Part shown: piece after piece, positions 1-7,592 of the stretch
Numbering within the stretch: the first letter of the stretch is position 1
Layout of the letters: each line of letters starts with the position of its first letter
Assembly (NCBI RefSeq): GCF_016428595.1
Contig: NZ_JAELVQ010000010.1
Span: 62,001-126,000, forward strand
Direction of reading: 5' to 3'
Length of the DNA: 64,000 bases
Origin: Snuella sedimenti
GTDB taxonomy: Bacteria; Bacteroidota; Bacteroidia; Flavobacteriales; Flavobacteriaceae
The notes under the pieces: model-generated
The model's database searches: none
Told to the model about the DNA's origin: nothing
Seen by the model: the letters and a program-made list of their open reading frames with translations, nothing else
Translations under genes and position numbers: made by a program

Positions 1-24
1 AAATTCAGCATAATATTTAAAATA

Positions 25-324
25 ATGACCGAAGGAGGAGGAATAGGTAGTTTTTTACCATTTATATTAATGTTTGTAGTAGTGTATTTCTTTATGATTG
101 CACCACAAATGAAGCGTGCTAAAAAAGAGAAAAAATTTAACGCCGAGTTAAAACGGGGCGATAAAGTAATCACTAAAAGTGGACTGCACGGCAAGATATT
201 AGAATTAAACGATAAAGATGGTAGTTGTATTATCGAAACCATGTCGGGTAAAGTTAAGTTTGAGCGCTCTGCACTTTCAATGGAGTTGAGTGCCAAACTA
301 AATGCAACTCCAGTAACAAAATAA
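25..324 (+). CDS. yajC: Sec translocase accessory subunit YajC
   Basis: This 99-residue protein has one N-terminal membrane helix (about residues 8-28) followed directly by a basic stretch (KRAKKEKK) and the family motif GDKVITKSGLHGKI. YajC sits in the inner membrane and associates with SecDF, which assists export through SecYEG. The length is normal for the family. The upstream neighbour is outside the window, so operon membership cannot be judged. A clear intrinsic terminator follows 60 bases after the stop. Confidence 0.95.
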   Translation: MTEGGGIGSFLPFILMFVVVYFFMIAPQMKRAKKEKKFNAELKRGDKVITKSGLHGKILELNDKDGSCIIETMSGKVKFERSALSMELSAKLNATPVTK

Positions 325-383
325 AGAACAGCTATTCCTGTTTAAAGACCGCTTAATTGTGGTTAATTATCCATAAAAATTAT

Positions 384-416
384 GAGACTGTCTTAGACTA
401 AAGGCAGTCTCTTTTT
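384..416 (+). terminator. Intrinsic terminator after yajC
   Basis: The arms GAGACTG (384-390) and CAGTCTC (405-411) form a 7-bp stem with a 14-base loop, followed by five T. The stem sequence resembles the ends of the palindromic element 80 bases downstream, which may or may not be coincidence. Confidence 0.85.
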
Positions 417-498
417 AATTTGGGCGGTATGCGATAGTGTATTCTCAATATTGAAAGAACTAATTATTTACAGTTAAAAGAAATTAATTGAAAGCTAA

Positions 499-659
499 GA
501 GACTGTTTAAATTCCACCTTTTGGTTTTGTTATGCCCCTTTTTTCACCACTTTTCGTTATGAAAATCCTCATTTAGCGCTGCTAAACTCCGGTTTTAAAG
601 CCTTAATTGGCAAAAAAATGACCTATAACAAATTTCAAAAACGAATTTTAAACAGTCTC
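499..659. mobile_element. MITE-like palindromic element
   Basis: The 362-base gap between yajC and the M14 gene contains no ORF. It holds a 161-bp imperfect palindrome. Its ends are GAGACTGTTTAAATTC (499-514) and the complement of GAATTTTAAACAGTCTC (643-659), with weaker symmetry running inward to a TTTAGC/GCTAAA apex near 575-590. TAA flanks both ends (496-498 and 660-662), as a 3-bp target duplication would. No transposase is present. Such ends and a TNA-type duplication fit a non-autonomous relative of IS5-family elements; that assignment is inference. Confidence 0.6.
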
Positions 660-686
660 TAAATCAAAGTCTGATTATTTGGAATT

Positions 687-2420
687 TTAGTTAACTCTGT
701 AAACAGGGTATTGCAAATGTGCTTTTTCGTAATGTTCACTTTGTTTGTGTAGCCAGTCTAATTGCGCATACCAATTGTTGTTAAATTCAGTTAAGTCTTT
801 TTTCCTGTGTTCAAAGGCTTCCTTTAACCCTGGGTTGTCATTTAATAATTTTAACGCCTTGTCTTCCCAAACATAAGGAGAGAATCCTTCTTTTTGCTGA
901 AGTATTGTGTCAAAGAAGTTCCAATTAAAGAAGGAGTCGAAAGCTTGCGGTTCTAGGGTCTCTAATAAATACCTAAAGGCATATTGCTTGGTACTTATTA
1001 TATAATCACCTTTTGAGAAGGTAATTTCTTTTTCTTCCTTTGTTATTTCAGTATTGTAATGGGAGTAATGACCTTCATAAGGTGCTTTTTTTGTTTCAAA
1101 TGATTGAATCTTATAGCTTTCAACTGTAAGTGTGGTGTCCTTTTTAAAAGGAGTCATTTTAACCTGATTTAGTTTTAGTAAGTCGATTACATTATGCCAG
1201 CCTTGGGGAATAACATAAGCAGAAGGGGTTTTTACTTTAAGACTCGGAATAAAGTGGTTTTGGTAAGGCGTGTCTTTTGTAAACGGTTGTGTTCTATAAA
1301 ATTTAAGACGATTTTTACCTGTAATCTCACTAGGAATGCGTTCGCCTTTAAACCCTTTAAAATTCACGGTACTCGTTTTGGTGGTATCAATTTTCCAATC
1401 TAATGGGTAGTATTTGCTTTTGTGTAATTCTAAGGGTGCTTCTTTTCTAATAGCAGTAATTTTTTCACCATCTTCTTCGGTAATTTCAATCATACTTTTT
1501 AAAAGTTCGTAAGTGCCTTCAACTCTTTTTGGGTATGGCTTTAGCATGTGTGTTTCAATCATCATGCCTAAGGTGTTAAATAAGGTTGTATAGCCAGTTG
1601 AATACCTTGGGTAATCCATAAATTGGGAAAAGCCTTTTTCGGGTAGATTATTGAAAACATTTACATAAGGCGTAATATCCCAATGTTTTTTAGTTAATTT
1701 TTGTTCTAGTTTCGGCATCATGCTGTCGTTTAAATAACCGCCTAATTTGCCGCTAAGTTTATTATGTTGGGTAAATAAATGTGTAAGCGTGTATTGGTAG
1801 TCGGCACCATTGCTCACATGCGTATCAATAAAAACATCTGGTTGTACTAAATGAAATATTCTTGTAAATGCTTTTGCATTTTTGGTATCACATTTTATGA
1901 AATCTCGATTTAGATCGTAGTTTCTGGCGTTGCCTCTAAAACCATATGATTTTGGTCCGTTTTGATTGGTACGGGTTGTAGAGTTCCGGTTTAAAGCCCC
2001 TCCAACATTGTAAATAGGAATGGTTGTTAGAACTGTGTTTTTGGGAGGTGTAATATGCCCATTTACCAAGTCTCTAAAAAGCATCATAGTGGCATCTATA
2101 CCGTCAGATTCACCTGGGTGGATGCCGTTGTTTATCAATAAAATGCGTTTATTCTTTCTAATTTCATGGAAATCAAAAGCACCATCAGGGTTTAATGTAA
2201 CTAAATGTAATGGTTTACCCGAATCTGTCTCGCCAATGGCTTGAATGGAAATTTCAGGGTAGGCGTTAGCTAAATCTTCATAAAATTGAATGGTTTGGTA
2301 GTAAGTTGCTGTTTCGACACCGTTGGATTTTTCGAAATGGGTTTCAAAATTATAATATGGTTTTTCATTGGATGGGTTACAAGATACTAAAAGTACAAAG
2401 GCAATAATAATTATACGCAT
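687..2420 (-). CDS. M14 family zinc carboxypeptidase, lipoprotein
   Basis: This 577-residue secreted protein has a lipoprotein signal ending in the lipobox LLVSC at residue 14, so it should be anchored in the envelope. The M14 zinc-binding signature is visible as HPGES (His and Glu ligands, about residue 102), with a later His in DTHVSNG and the candidate catalytic Glu in IETHMLKP. The C-terminal third is a beta-rich extension with no family I recognise. The gene is monocistronic: the upstream gene is divergent and the MITE-like element lies downstream. Substrate unknown; trimming of peptides in the periplasm or outside the cell is likely. Confidence 0.85.
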   Translation of the reverse strand: MRIIIIAFVLLVSCNPSNEKPYYNFETHFEKSNGVETATYYQTIQFYEDLANAYPEISIQAIGETDSGKPLHLVTLNPDGAFDFHEIRKNKRILLINNGIHPGESDGIDATMMLFRDLVNGHITPPKNTVLTTIPIYNVGGALNRNSTTRTNQNGPKSYGFRGNARNYDLNRDFIKCDTKNAKAFTRIFHLVQPDVFIDTHVSNGADYQYTLTHLFTQHNKLSGKLGGYLNDSMMPKLEQKLTKKHWDITPYVNVFNNLPEKGFSQFMDYPRYSTGYTTLFNTLGMMIETHMLKPYPKRVEGTYELLKSMIEITEEDGEKITAIRKEAPLELHKSKYYPLDWKIDTTKTSTVNFKGFKGERIPSEITGKNRLKFYRTQPFTKDTPYQNHFIPSLKVKTPSAYVIPQGWHNVIDLLKLNQVKMTPFKKDTTLTVESYKIQSFETKKAPYEGHYSHYNTEITKEEKEITFSKGDYIISTKQYAFRYLLETLEPQAFDSFFNWNFFDTILQQKEGFSPYVWEDKALKLLNDNPGLKEAFEHRKKDLTEFNNNWYAQLDWLHKQSEHYEKAHLQYPVYRVN

Positions 2421-2501
2421 ATATTCACTTTTTCGATAAATCTACAATTAAAATGATCATGTACAAATAATAAGTGCTAGATATCAAAGATTGTTTGAAA
2501 C

Positions 2502-2532
2502 TTGTTATCCACTAATGCTTTTCGTATATTTG
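2502..2532 (+). promoter_or_regulatory. Bacteroidota-type promoter of the pro leader
   Basis: TTG (2502-2504), a 20-base spacer and TATATTTG (2525-2532) match the -33/-7 consensus TTG, 17-23 bases, TAnnTTTG. The predicted start of transcription falls at or next to the ATG at 2538, so the leader ORF would be read from a virtually leaderless RNA. Confidence 0.8.
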
Positions 2533-2537
2533 CACCT

Positions 2538-2639
2538 ATGGGAAAAGGATTAAATGTTTTGAAGAACTACAGAATTTACGATTTTAACTTTTTGGTTTTT
2601 AGAATCCAATCGGATAAATTTATCCCTCCTGCCCTTTAA
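2538..2639 (+). CDS. Putative 33-aa leader peptide of the pro operon
   Basis: This ORF begins five bases after the -7 element and reads MGKGLNVLKNYRIYDF, then NFLVFRIQSDKFIPPAL. Two adjacent proline codons (CCT CCT, 2625-2630) lie two codons before the stop codon. The operon downstream carries proC, proB and proA. Its position between a strong promoter and an intrinsic terminator, and the placement of the Pro codons beside a hairpin, suggest an attenuation leader. I know no named family for it, and there is no conservation evidence here. Confidence 0.55.
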   Translation: MGKGLNVLKNYRIYDFNFLVFRIQSDKFIPPAL

Positions 2640-2671
2640 AAACTTCACCCGAAGTAACCACATAGAAAGGG
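2632..2671 (+). promoter_or_regulatory. Hairpin overlapping the leader stop codon
   Basis: CCCTTT (2632-2637) pairs with AAAGGG (2666-2671) and encloses an ACTTC/GAAGT hairpin (2642-2655). The 5' arm is the end of the leader ORF including the first base of its stop, so a ribosome halted at the Pro codons just upstream would melt it. A candidate pause or competitor hairpin for an attenuator. Confidence 0.45.
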
Positions 2672-2755
2672 TTGCTACTATTCTTTATTTTAAACAACCA
2701 TATTAGGCGCTTATTTATTAGGTGTTCTATTGTCTTGTTTTTATTTTTTAATGTA

Positions 2756-2792
2756 CTGCCTCCACAATATGTGGCTAGGTAGAATCTTTTTT
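2756..2792 (+). terminator. Intrinsic terminator before the GNAT gene (candidate attenuator)
   Basis: CTGCCT-CCACA (2756-2766), loop ATA, then TGTGG (2770-2774), a two-base bulge and AGGTAG (2777-2782) form an 11-bp stem, followed by AATC and six T ending at 2792. The next gene starts at 2795. A terminator placed immediately before the first gene of an operon, downstream of its promoter, is the hallmark of attenuation. Confidence 0.75.
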
Positions 2793-2794
2793 GT

Positions 2795-3232
2795 ATGACT
2801 ATAAAAACCTTTGATGCTTATTCTAAGCTATCTATTATTGAAATAAACCGTTTGACTAATTTTTTGCACGAACATTCGGGAGAATTTAGAGACAGTAAGC
2901 GTGCCATTAAAAAATCTTTACAATATGCTATAAAAGATATAGCTGGATTGGGAGGTTATGTTTTTACAATAGAGAACCAAAGTGAAATATTAGGAGCGGT
3001 AGTTGTTAATAAAACAGGAATGGATGAGTACATACCAGAAAACATATTGGTGTACATAGCTGTAAATAAGGCATACAGAGGTTATGGTATAGCAAAAACC
3101 TTAATAGATTACACCCTTAAATATTGTAAGGGGGATATAACATTATATATCAATAAAAATAACCCTGTTGTGGGGCTGTTCGAAGAAAAAGGATTTAAAA
3201 AAAGAAACATAGAAATGCGTTTAGTACGCTAA
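2795..3232 (+). CDS. GNAT-family N-acetyltransferase
   Basis: This 145-residue protein has the GNAT fold signature: the acetyl-CoA loop appears as NKAYRGYGIAKTLID (about residues 90-105) and the C-terminal motif as NPVVGLFEEKGFKKR. The substrate is not predictable. It is the first gene after the leader and terminator and is followed closely by a small ORF and proC-proB-proA, so it is probably co-transcribed. In many Flavobacteria a GNAT gene heads the arginine/proline cluster, so it may be a remnant of that arrangement. Confidence 0.85.
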   Translation: MTIKTFDAYSKLSIIEINRLTNFLHEHSGEFRDSKRAIKKSLQYAIKDIAGLGGYVFTIENQSEILGAVVVNKTGMDEYIPENILVYIAVNKAYRGYGIAKTLIDYTLKYCKGDITLYINKNNPVVGLFEEKGFKKRNIEMRLVR

Positions 3233-3271
3233 TGCGTGATTGAAAACATAGGCGAATAATTAAAAATTAAA

Positions 3272-3469
3272 ATGCAAATGAAAATTTTAAAAGTAAAAAG
3301 AAAAACAGTTTACGAAAAACGATATAGTATAAAAATGGGAGAGCTTACAACAAAGGTTACTTACATTAAAAAGTATTTGTTTGGATGGCCAATTAAAACA
3401 TTACATAAATATAGGGAAACGTACTATGGTGAAGTAAAGGAATGTAGAGACTGTATGCTATTTATTTAA
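3272..3469 (+). CDS. Small hypothetical protein (65 aa)
   Basis: A basic, soluble 65-residue protein with no domain I recognise. It ends CRDCMLFI, with a Cys pair two residues apart. It lies 39 bases after the GNAT gene and 27 bases before proC, so it is in the same operon. The start could be the second ATG (3278, MKILKV). Codon use resembles its neighbours, which favours a real gene. Confidence 0.6.
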   Translation: MQMKILKVKRKTVYEKRYSIKMGELTTKVTYIKKYLFGWPIKTLHKYRETYYGEVKECRDCMLFI

Positions 3470-3496
3470 TATCTAAAACAATAATAACTAAAACAT

Positions 3497-4303
3497 ATGA
3501 GAGTACTAGTAATAGGAGCCGGAAATATGGGGCTTACTTATGCACAAGGTATGTCTAAATCGAAGTTGCTTAAAAAAAGGAACATTATGGTTCTGGACAA
3601 CTCTGAAGAAAAGCTGGAAGAACTTCATCAAATGTCTCACTTCGATGCTTTTAAAGAATTAGACGATTGTGTGCCACAGGCAGATATTATTTTTATTGCG
3701 GTGAAGCCCTACCATTCTGAGGCTTTACTTCGTGCTATGCAATCTTTGGTAAACCCAGAACAAATAATTATTTCAATTATGGCGGGTGTCACGATCGATT
3801 CCATGAGAACATTAACAGGATTAAATAAAATAGTTAGAGCCATGCCTAATTTACCTGCTAAAATAGGAAAAGGGCTAACGTCTTATGTGGCTTCACCTGA
3901 AGTATCCAGAATAGAGCTGCTAACGGTCGAAAGTTTGTTGGATACCACTGGGAAATCAATTAGGGTATCGAATGAGAATTTTATAGATGCTTCTACAGGA
4001 ATTTCAGGTAGTGGCCCTGCCTATGTGTTTTATTTTATGCAGAGTATGATGGAAGCTGCCTTGCAAATGGGGTTTTCTAAAAATGACTCAACCGTTTTGG
4101 TGAGCCAGACATTTACCGGAGCGGTCGAACTTTTTAACCAGTCTAATTTGTCACCTAACTCCTGGATGGATCGAGTCGCTTCAAAAGGTGGAACGACTAG
4201 AGCTGCTTTAGATTCTATGGCAGATAACAATGTAAACGAATTAATAAAAGAAGCTGCCTTTGCAGCCTTTCAACGTGCAATAGAATTAGGAGAAGAACAT
4301 TAA
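3497..4303 (+). CDS. proC: Pyrroline-5-carboxylate reductase
   Basis: ProC catalyses the last step of proline synthesis, NAD(P)H-dependent reduction of 1-pyrroline-5-carboxylate. The 268-residue length is normal. An N-terminal Rossmann motif GAGNMG (residues 7-12) is followed by the VKP segment and by the C-terminal dimerisation signature with SGSGPAY and VASKGGTTRAAL. It lies four bases before proB, so all three proline enzymes are encoded together. Confidence 0.96.
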   Translation: MRVLVIGAGNMGLTYAQGMSKSKLLKKRNIMVLDNSEEKLEELHQMSHFDAFKELDDCVPQADIIFIAVKPYHSEALLRAMQSLVNPEQIIISIMAGVTIDSMRTLTGLNKIVRAMPNLPAKIGKGLTSYVASPEVSRIELLTVESLLDTTGKSIRVSNENFIDASTGISGSGPAYVFYFMQSMMEAALQMGFSKNDSTVLVSQTFTGAVELFNQSNLSPNSWMDRVASKGGTTRAALDSMADNNVNELIKEAAFAAFQRAIELGEEH

Positions 4304-4307
4304 TAGT

Positions 4308-5078
4308 ATGTATACAGAAAAAATAGTTATAAAAGTTGGGACTAATGTAATGACCAATAAGGACAATCGAATTGTCAGGCCCGTATTACGACGTCTCGTT
4401 CGTCAAATAGCCGAACTTTATGAGCGTGGTATTATTACTATACTGGTATCATCGGGCTCTGTGATTGCAGGGAAAGAGGTTTTGGGTAAATCTAACATAA
4501 ACGATAGAACGCAACGGCGACAGGTGTATTCGGCCATTGGCCAGCCCAGAATGATGCGTTTGTATTACAATATATTTCACGATTACGGTATGAAGTGTGC
4601 GCAGGTGTTGCCTACCAAAAGGGATTTTAGTCCCGGAGTACATCGCGAAAATATGATAAATTGTTGCGAAGGATTGCTATCGGAAGGTGTTATCCCTATT
4701 GCAAATGAAGATGATGCCGTATCCGTGACCATGTCTATGTTCTCTGATAATGATGAGCTAGCCAGTCTTATTGCACAACTGATGAATGCCGATAAACTGA
4801 TCATTCTAACGGATATTGATGGTATTTATAGCGGACATCCGGATTCGGAGGCCAGTGACCTTATAGAACATGTTGATCCTGATGAAAATTTGGATAAATA
4901 CATTAAAGACAGTAACAAAAAAGAAGAAGAAGGCCGTGGTGGTATGGGATCGAAGTTGGATTATGCACAACAAGCTGCAGCTAAAAATATACCTACTTAT
5001 ATAGCCAACGGTAAAAGGGATAATACGATAATTGATATTATTGAAGGAAAGAATATAGGGACTAAAGTGGCCCTTTAA
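4308..5078 (+). CDS. proB: Glutamate 5-kinase, PUA-less
   Basis: ProB phosphorylates glutamate in the first step of proline synthesis. The 256-residue chain is only the amino-acid kinase domain (KVGTNVM near the start, SSGSV, NENDAVS-like ANEDDAVS, and GRGGMGSK). It lacks the roughly 100-residue C-terminal PUA domain found in E. coli ProB, as in other short bacterial forms. Feedback inhibition by proline may therefore differ. Ten bases separate it from proA. Confidence 0.94.
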   Translation: MYTEKIVIKVGTNVMTNKDNRIVRPVLRRLVRQIAELYERGIITILVSSGSVIAGKEVLGKSNINDRTQRRQVYSAIGQPRMMRLYYNIFHDYGMKCAQVLPTKRDFSPGVHRENMINCCEGLLSEGVIPIANEDDAVSVTMSMFSDNDELASLIAQLMNADKLIILTDIDGIYSGHPDSEASDLIEHVDPDENLDKYIKDSNKKEEEGRGGMGSKLDYAQQAAAKNIPTYIANGKRDNTIIDIIEGKNIGTKVAL

Positions 5079-5088
5079 AACACAACAA

Positions 5089-6288
5089 ATGAAATTAATA
5101 ACAACAGCAATAAAAGATCATGTGTTGTCCAGTATGATAAGGTTATTAGACGCTAACCACGAAGCTTTACTGGAAGCAAATAAGAAGGATTTAGAGGGGT
5201 TTAATAAGGACGATCAGGCCATGTACGATCGTTTAATTATTAATGAAGACAAGATAAACAGCATGGTGCAGGCTATTAAAGAGGTGAAAGAGCAGGAGGA
5301 TCCAGTAGAAAAGATCATTTCTGGCAATACGTTGCCAAGCGGATTGAAAATAGAAAATAGAACAGCACCTTTTGGAACGATCATGATTATTTATGAATCA
5401 CGCCCCGATGTAACCATTGAAGCAGCAGCACTGGCCTTTAAGGCCAATAATAAAATTCTTTTAAAAGGTGGTAAAGAAGCCCTGAACAGTAATGTTCTGC
5501 TTGTTGATCTATGGCATCGTGCCCTCAAAGAGAACAGTTTAAGTACAAACTACATAAGGTTGCTTAAAATGAACAGGGAACAAACACAGGACTTTCTTAA
5601 AAAACCTACGGAGCCTTTAGATCTGATCGTACCTAGGGGGGGAGAGCGGTTAATTGCGTTTGTTAAAGAACATGCAAAGTGTGCCGTACTGGTAAGCGGA
5701 AGAGGGAATAATTTTTTATATGTTGATAAAGAAGCCAATTGGCAGCAGGCAATAGAGGTTATCCTTAATGCTAAAACCCACAAAATATCTGCGTGTAACG
5801 CATTAGACAAAATTTTAATAGACGTAAACATTCCGGAGTATGAGGCAAAACTAAAAGCGTTAAACACCATTTTAAAAACAAATGGAGTTGAGGTATTGGT
5901 TGATGAATTAACCCTTCGTACTTTGAAGGAGGAAACGATCATTGGGGATGATGCAGTGTGGTATGAAGAGTTCCTGGCAATGAAATGTTGCATTGGTTCG
6001 GTAGACAGCTTAAAAGAAGCTGTTAACAAGATAAACAAATATTCGGGAGGACACTCGGCTTCAATAATTACAACCAACAATGACACCGCCCAAACCTTTA
6101 TGGAAGCGGTAGACTGTGCAGCTGTTTATAAAAACGCATCTACCCGATTTACTGATGGGGGCGCGATGGGCGTTGGTGCAGAACTGGCAATTAGTACAGA
6201 TAAATTACACCATCGTGGTCCTTTAGGTCTTAAGCAATTGGTTACCAATAAGTATTATGTTTATGGAGATGGCCATGTACGTATGTAA
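5089..6288 (+). CDS. proA: Glutamate-5-semialdehyde dehydrogenase
   Basis: ProA reduces glutamyl-5-phosphate to the semialdehyde. The 399-residue protein has the aldehyde-dehydrogenase-like fold with the signatures IYESRPDVT, LKGGKEA, the catalytic Cys in ISACNALDKIL and the C-terminal ASTRFTDGGAMGVGAE. Last gene of the proline operon; no strong terminator is seen after it. Confidence 0.96.
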   Translation: MKLITTAIKDHVLSSMIRLLDANHEALLEANKKDLEGFNKDDQAMYDRLIINEDKINSMVQAIKEVKEQEDPVEKIISGNTLPSGLKIENRTAPFGTIMIIYESRPDVTIEAAALAFKANNKILLKGGKEALNSNVLLVDLWHRALKENSLSTNYIRLLKMNREQTQDFLKKPTEPLDLIVPRGGERLIAFVKEHAKCAVLVSGRGNNFLYVDKEANWQQAIEVILNAKTHKISACNALDKILIDVNIPEYEAKLKALNTILKTNGVEVLVDELTLRTLKEETIIGDDAVWYEEFLAMKCCIGSVDSLKEAVNKINKYSGGHSASIITTNNDTAQTFMEAVDCAAVYKNASTRFTDGGAMGVGAELAISTDKLHHRGPLGLKQLVTNKYYVYGDGHVRM

Positions 6289-6442
6289 CCGTATTAATAG
6301 ATCACCCGGGACGGGGTATTTCATATCTGATATAAAAATTTTCTAATGATTTCGTAGGGAAAAAAATAATATAGGTGTCTTACTAACAAACAGGCCTGAT
6401 AAAGGAAACAAAACAGTATTAGTAACCCTAAATTTTATAATT

Positions 6443-6910
6443 ATGAAATCTTTAAAATATGTAGCGCTTCTTGTAGCATTCGTTTTTTCTTCTATAATAT
6501 GTGCACAAGAAGCGGAAACGTCTAATGAATTGAAGGCGACAAGCGAAACAAAAGTTGATAAAACTTCTTATTATGAAAAGCGAGCGCTAGAAGATGCTAA
6601 GTATGAACAGCAGTTTAAAGCTGATAATGAAGAAGAAGAGCTTGCATTTTGGGAAGACCAAAAAACATATGAAGCGGAATTAAAAGCGCGGGATCGAAAA
6701 GCTTATAGAGCTTATATGCGAAGAAAAAGAAAGGCTTATGCCGAGCATTACGGACATTGTGATCACCATTGTCACCACAGTGGCCATTATTATCACCATG
6801 CAACATTTTATTATTATGGTTATAACAGATACCATTATGAAAGGTATCCACGATCTAGCACTACAAGAGTAAGCATTGGAACTCCAAAAGTACGATTAGG
6901 GTTGTTTTAG
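6443..6910 (+). CDS. Secreted His-rich hypothetical protein
   Basis: This 155-residue protein has a Sec signal peptide (residues 1-21, cleaved after SSIICA), a charged, probably helical middle rich in Glu and Lys, and a striking C-terminal patch. Residues 102-119 contain nine His and two Cys, followed by a Tyr-rich stretch. The patch could bind Zn, Cu or Ni, or may simply be a surface adhesion region. I do not recognise a family. It forms its own transcription unit between proA and a convergent terminator. Confidence 0.7.
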   Translation: MKSLKYVALLVAFVFSSIICAQEAETSNELKATSETKVDKTSYYEKRALEDAKYEQQFKADNEEEELAFWEDQKTYEAELKARDRKAYRAYMRRKRKAYAEHYGHCDHHCHHSGHYYHHATFYYYGYNRYHYERYPRSSTTRVSIGTPKVRLGLF

Positions 6911-6917
6911 TAGTTAA

Positions 6918-6986
6918 AAGTGCCTGTCCTGGTCAAAGTTTGCATAAACTAATATCCATTTGAAAATCAAACTTTAGGGCAGGCTT
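6918..6986. terminator. Long bidirectional terminator hairpin
   Basis: AAG-GCCTG-CCT and CAAAGTTTG on the left pair with CAAACTTT-AGG-CAGGC-TT on the right. The right arm is followed by ATTTTTT on the + strand. It lies between the convergent His-rich gene and the YdeI-like gene, whose stop codon overlaps the right end. Confidence 0.65.
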
Positions 6987-7581
6987 ATTTTTTGTATCTG
7001 TCGTTTAGTCCAATACCCTGTAAAATAAGGGGTATGATCTTTTTTAACCGTGTTTGCAACGTGGTTTCTCTTTTCGCAGAACTAATATATTCGCAGAATT
7101 CACGTTGCTTATAGGGTGTTAAGGATTCAAAACAATTGTTTAGTGCTTCGTCTTTATCAAGACTATTTTTTAGAGTCTGCGGTATGGCAATTTCTTTTTT
7201 ATTCTTGTCTGGTTTTAGGACACGTCCTAATTTTTGGTTGTCTATTGCTTCTTTTATGTAATTTAAAACGATGGTTTTGTCAATTTCATCAATTGATTTA
7301 AATCGCATTTGGCGTAATGCCTTTGTTTTGTATTCTTGGGCATTTATTAAAAGATTATGATCATCCTTTAAAAATATACCATTAAAGAACCAAAGGCCAA
7401 AGTGTTGCTTAAAAGCACTTAGTCCAACAACATTTTTGTTGTTTAGAGTGTAAACAGGAGCGTTCCATTTGATGGTTTCTTCTAATTCTGTATTAATTAA
7501 GATATTTCGCAACACATGTAAGGCACTCGAAAAATGAGGATGCAATTCAATATAAGCTTCAACGGATGTTACCTTTTCCAC
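6985..7581 (-). CDS. DUF1801/YdeI-OmdA-like protein
   Basis: This 198-residue cytosolic protein combines an N-terminal DUF1801-like domain (ETIKWNAPVYTL, GLWFFNG) with a C-terminal YdeI/OmdA-type segment (EYISSAKRETTLQTRL), a combination common in Bacteroidota. The biochemical role of the family is unclear. The start is GTG, 11 bases after the stop of the sulfatase gene, so the two are probably co-transcribed. Confidence 0.8.
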   Translation of the reverse strand: MEKVTSVEAYIELHPHFSSALHVLRNILINTELEETIKWNAPVYTLNNKNVVGLSAFKQHFGLWFFNGIFLKDDHNLLINAQEYKTKALRQMRFKSIDEIDKTIVLNYIKEAIDNQKLGRVLKPDKNKKEIAIPQTLKNSLDKDEALNNCFESLTPYKQREFCEYISSAKRETTLQTRLKKIIPLILQGIGLNDRYKK

Positions 7582-7592
7582 ACGTTTTAAAT

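Noticed and set aside
5550-6086. 178-codon ORF on the reverse strand
   Set aside because: It lies wholly inside proA, whose product is clearly conserved; the antisense reading has no domain.
6289-6442. Possible terminator CACCCGGGACGGGGT after proA
   Set aside because: The stem is only 3-4 bp and no T tract follows.
7560-7592. AAACGTGTG around the GTG start of the YdeI-like gene, as in the two leader elements
   Set aside because: The upstream sulfatase gene ends 11 bases away and there is no leader ORF or matching CACACGTT arm, so the match is coincidental.
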